Assembly: GCA_021781625.1 (NCBI GenBank)
Contig: JAJXWL010000114.1
Span: forward strand, 1 to 6,572
Origin: a bacterium
GTDB lineage: Bacteria; Spirochaetota; Spirochaetia; JABEVK01
DNA: 6,572 bases
Reading direction: 5' to 3'
Below the pieces are notes generated by a model. It had not been told where the DNA came from. It made no database searches and saw only the letters and a program-made list of their open reading frames with translations. The position numbers and the translations under genes are program-made. This document shows, piece after piece, positions 5,061 to 6,572 of this stretch (positions are counted from its first letter, which is position 1; each line of letters opens with the position of its first letter).

Positions 5061-6572
5061 TTAGCTCCTTCTTCTTAATCGAACGTTCTCAATATTGGCG
5101 GTAAACAGTTCTCGAATGTCCGAAAGTCCCAGCGACATTAAGGCCATGCGGTCAATTCCTAAGCCCCAGGCCAGCACCGGTACGTCAATCCCTAGGGACT
5201 TGGTCACTTCAGGACGAAAGATTCCCGAACCGCCCATTTCAAACCACCCCAAAACCGGGTGCTTGATATGGACTTCGACCGAGGGTTCTGTAAAGGGGAA
5301 GTAGCCAGGAACGTACTTGACCTCGGTCGCTCCGGCAACTTCGATGGCAAACATCTTTAAAAGACCTAACAAGGTACGCAGGTTGACATCCTGTCCCAGC
5401 ACGATACCTTCGGTTTGATAAAAGTCAGCCCCGTGGGTAGCATCGACTTGGTCGTAGCGAAAGCAACGGACCACGCCGAAGTATTTGCCGGGAATCTTGG
5501 CCTGGGGGAGCTGTTTTGCCGACAAAACGGTTCCCTGCGAACGCAGAATCAGTCGTCGGGTAAAATCGCGGTCAAAATTGTAGCCCCAACCACGGCTTCC
5601 AGTATCACCGCCATTGGTGTGAGCCGCCGCAATGCGGTCCAACCAGGGCTGTTCAATTTCTTTGGCGTGAGTAGGATTCTTGACGTAATAGACATCATGA
5701 ATGTCGCGGGCAGAGTGGAACTGGGGCATAAACAGGGCGTCACCGTTCCAAAACTCTGTTTCGACCAAGGGGCCGTCAAACTCTTCAAACCCCAAAGAAA
5801 CCAACTTATCTTTGACCCCCAGAATATACTCTTGGTAGGGGTTGCGCCGTCCGATCACTAACCGCGAGGGAGGAGCCGACACATTGTACGGGCGAAACAC
5901 CCCCGTCTTCCACGCACCAGAAGCCAGGAGGGCTGGAGTCAAAGCGCCCAGCTCGTCGCCAGTGACACCCTGGGCCCGGATAACGGAAACCGCATTCTCA
6001 GCTTCGGGGGTAAGTTCATACATGACGGTTTCCCGCTCACTGACTTTGAAAACCGACGCCGCGGCCCCACGCTTTTTGGCATTGGCCGACAAAACCGTAG
6101 TCTCTTCGGGGGTTAAGGCCGTTTCTTCCAGTTCTGCTTCAGAAGCTTTTTGCAGTAAGTTTCGTAAGGTGAGCAGACGAGGGCTTTGGGCGGCCTTTTT
6201 GACGATGCGCTTTGTTTCGTCCATCGCCACCAGCCCTTCTTTGGCTAATTGGCCATAGGCGCTTCCCATATCCTTTTGCTCTAAGCCCAAAAGCTGGGCC
6301 GCGTCTGCCATCGCCACAGGTCCGCTCTCGAGTGCCTTGAGGAGGTTCTCTTCGGGGGTTCCCTTCGACAATTGTTCCCGGCCCAGGTCCGTAATCTCAT
6401 AAACCGTTTTAGACGATCGGCCGGTTTCCCGGGCTAGGCCTTTTGTGCACAACCACGAGAACGCCTGGTTGGCCTGACCTACTTTATACCCAAGTTTTTC
6501 ACCCAGTATCCCTGCCGTTAGGGGAACACCGGGACCAAAGGTGAGCAAAACCTTGACCTCAAGGGGGTGTAG
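5061..6572 (-). CDS. pheS: Phenylalanyl-tRNA synthetase alpha subunit, archaeal/eukaryotic type (5' end outside window)
   Basis: This is the catalytic alpha chain; 503 codons are visible. The frame stays open to the right edge and reads LHPLEVKVLLTFGPG, which resembles the conserved start of archaeal PheS, so the true start lies just beyond the window. The in-frame TTG at 6548 has no SD and would cut this segment. In visible numbering, about 1-210 form winged-helix tRNA-binding domains. The class II core follows: PYQEYILGVK (245-254), the ETEFWNGDALFMPQFHSARD segment (271-290), the hallmark TNGGDTGSRGWGY (319-331), motif 2 from LILRSQGTVLSAKQL (341-355) through FRYDQVDATH (371-380) to DFYQTEGIV (383-391), and motif 3 with FEMGGSGIFRPEV and VLAWGLGIDRMAL (444-478). 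RSQGT replaces the usual RTHT(T/S). The gene ends four bases before the pheT GTG. Confidence 0.95.
   Translation of the reverse strand, partial: LHPLEVKVLLTFGPGVPLTAGILGEKLGYKVGQANQAFSWLCTKGLARETGRSSKTVYEITDLGREQLSKGTPEENLLKALESGPVAMADAAQLLGLEQKDMGSAYGQLAKEGLVAMDETKRIVKKAAQSPRLLTLRNLLQKASEAELEETALTPEETTVLSANAKKRGAAASVFKVSERETVMYELTPEAENAVSVIRAQGVTGDELGALTPALLASGAWKTGVFRPYNVSAPPSRLVIGRRNPYQEYILGVKDKLVSLGFEEFDGPLVETEFWNGDALFMPQFHSARDIHDVYYVKNPTHAKEIEQPWLDRIAAAHTNGGDTGSRGWGYNFDRDFTRRLILRSQGTVLSAKQLPQAKIPGKYFGVVRCFRYDQVDATHGADFYQTEGIVLGQDVNLRTLLGLLKMFAIEVAGATEVKYVPGYFPFTEPSVEVHIKHPVLGWFEMGGSGIFRPEVTKSLGIDVPVLAWGLGIDRMALMSLGLSDIRELFTANIENVRLRRRS
5065..5070 (-). promoter_or_regulatory. Shine-Dalgarno site of pheT within pheS
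   Basis: AAGGAG (5070-5065, minus strand) lies in the last Arg-Arg-Ser codons of pheS, eight bases before the pheT GTG. The pheS stop TAA (5063-5061) falls between SD and start, an arrangement expected for translational coupling and 1:1 subunit output. Confidence 0.85.

Noticed and set aside
5415..5861. Plus-strand open frame of 148 codons inside pheS
   Set aside because: It lies wholly antisense to the conserved catalytic core of pheS, has no SD and resembles no family I know.

Overview
The window looks like a stretch of core chromosome from a spirochaete (Spirochaetota). The strongest pointers are a pheS-pheT pair of the archaeal/eukaryotic type, which is known to be typical of spirochaetes, and a UMP kinase of the mostly archaeal PyrH subgroup. 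GC content is moderate. Housekeeping genes have purine-rich Shine-Dalgarno (SD) sites and the promoters are sigma70-like. The phylum assignment is inferred from protein character, not from a database search.

Left part (1-1855): a minus-strand gene runs off the left edge and encodes a protein with an N-terminal LamG-like beta-sandwich followed by TPR repeats. It is divergent from a plus-strand UMP kinase gene, and their two promoters interleave in an 83-bp gap. Middle (1856-2862): a minus-strand gene for a CBM9-like protein faces the UMP kinase gene tail to tail, with a 16-bp tandem duplication over its stop codon. Divergent from it is a stand-alone tRNA-Leu(CAA) gene with its own promoter and a strong intrinsic terminator, followed by a 24-bp-period tandem repeat. 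Right part (2863-6572): a plus-strand UPF0303 / haem-degrading-domain gene meets the end of pheT tail to tail with one base between the stop codons. The minus-strand pheS-pheT operon fills the rest. pheS runs off the right edge, so its true start is not in the window.

Working together: PheS and PheT form phenylalanyl-tRNA synthetase and are probably translationally coupled, because the pheT SD lies in the last codons of pheS. The UMP kinase feeds pyrimidine nucleotide synthesis and the tRNA serves translation. The LamG-TPR and CBM9-like proteins have carbohydrate-binding-type folds but no visible signal peptide or catalytic motif, so their roles are open. Both of these genes have a TATAAT-like -10 box only 6-7 bases before the ATG and no SD, which suggests leaderless mRNAs.

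I see no mobile element, CRISPR array, phage gene or defence gene. Nothing here amounts to a clearly new multi-gene system. The most unusual points are the probable leaderless transcripts, the interleaved divergent promoters, the LamG-TPR fusion and an altered motif 2 in PheS.
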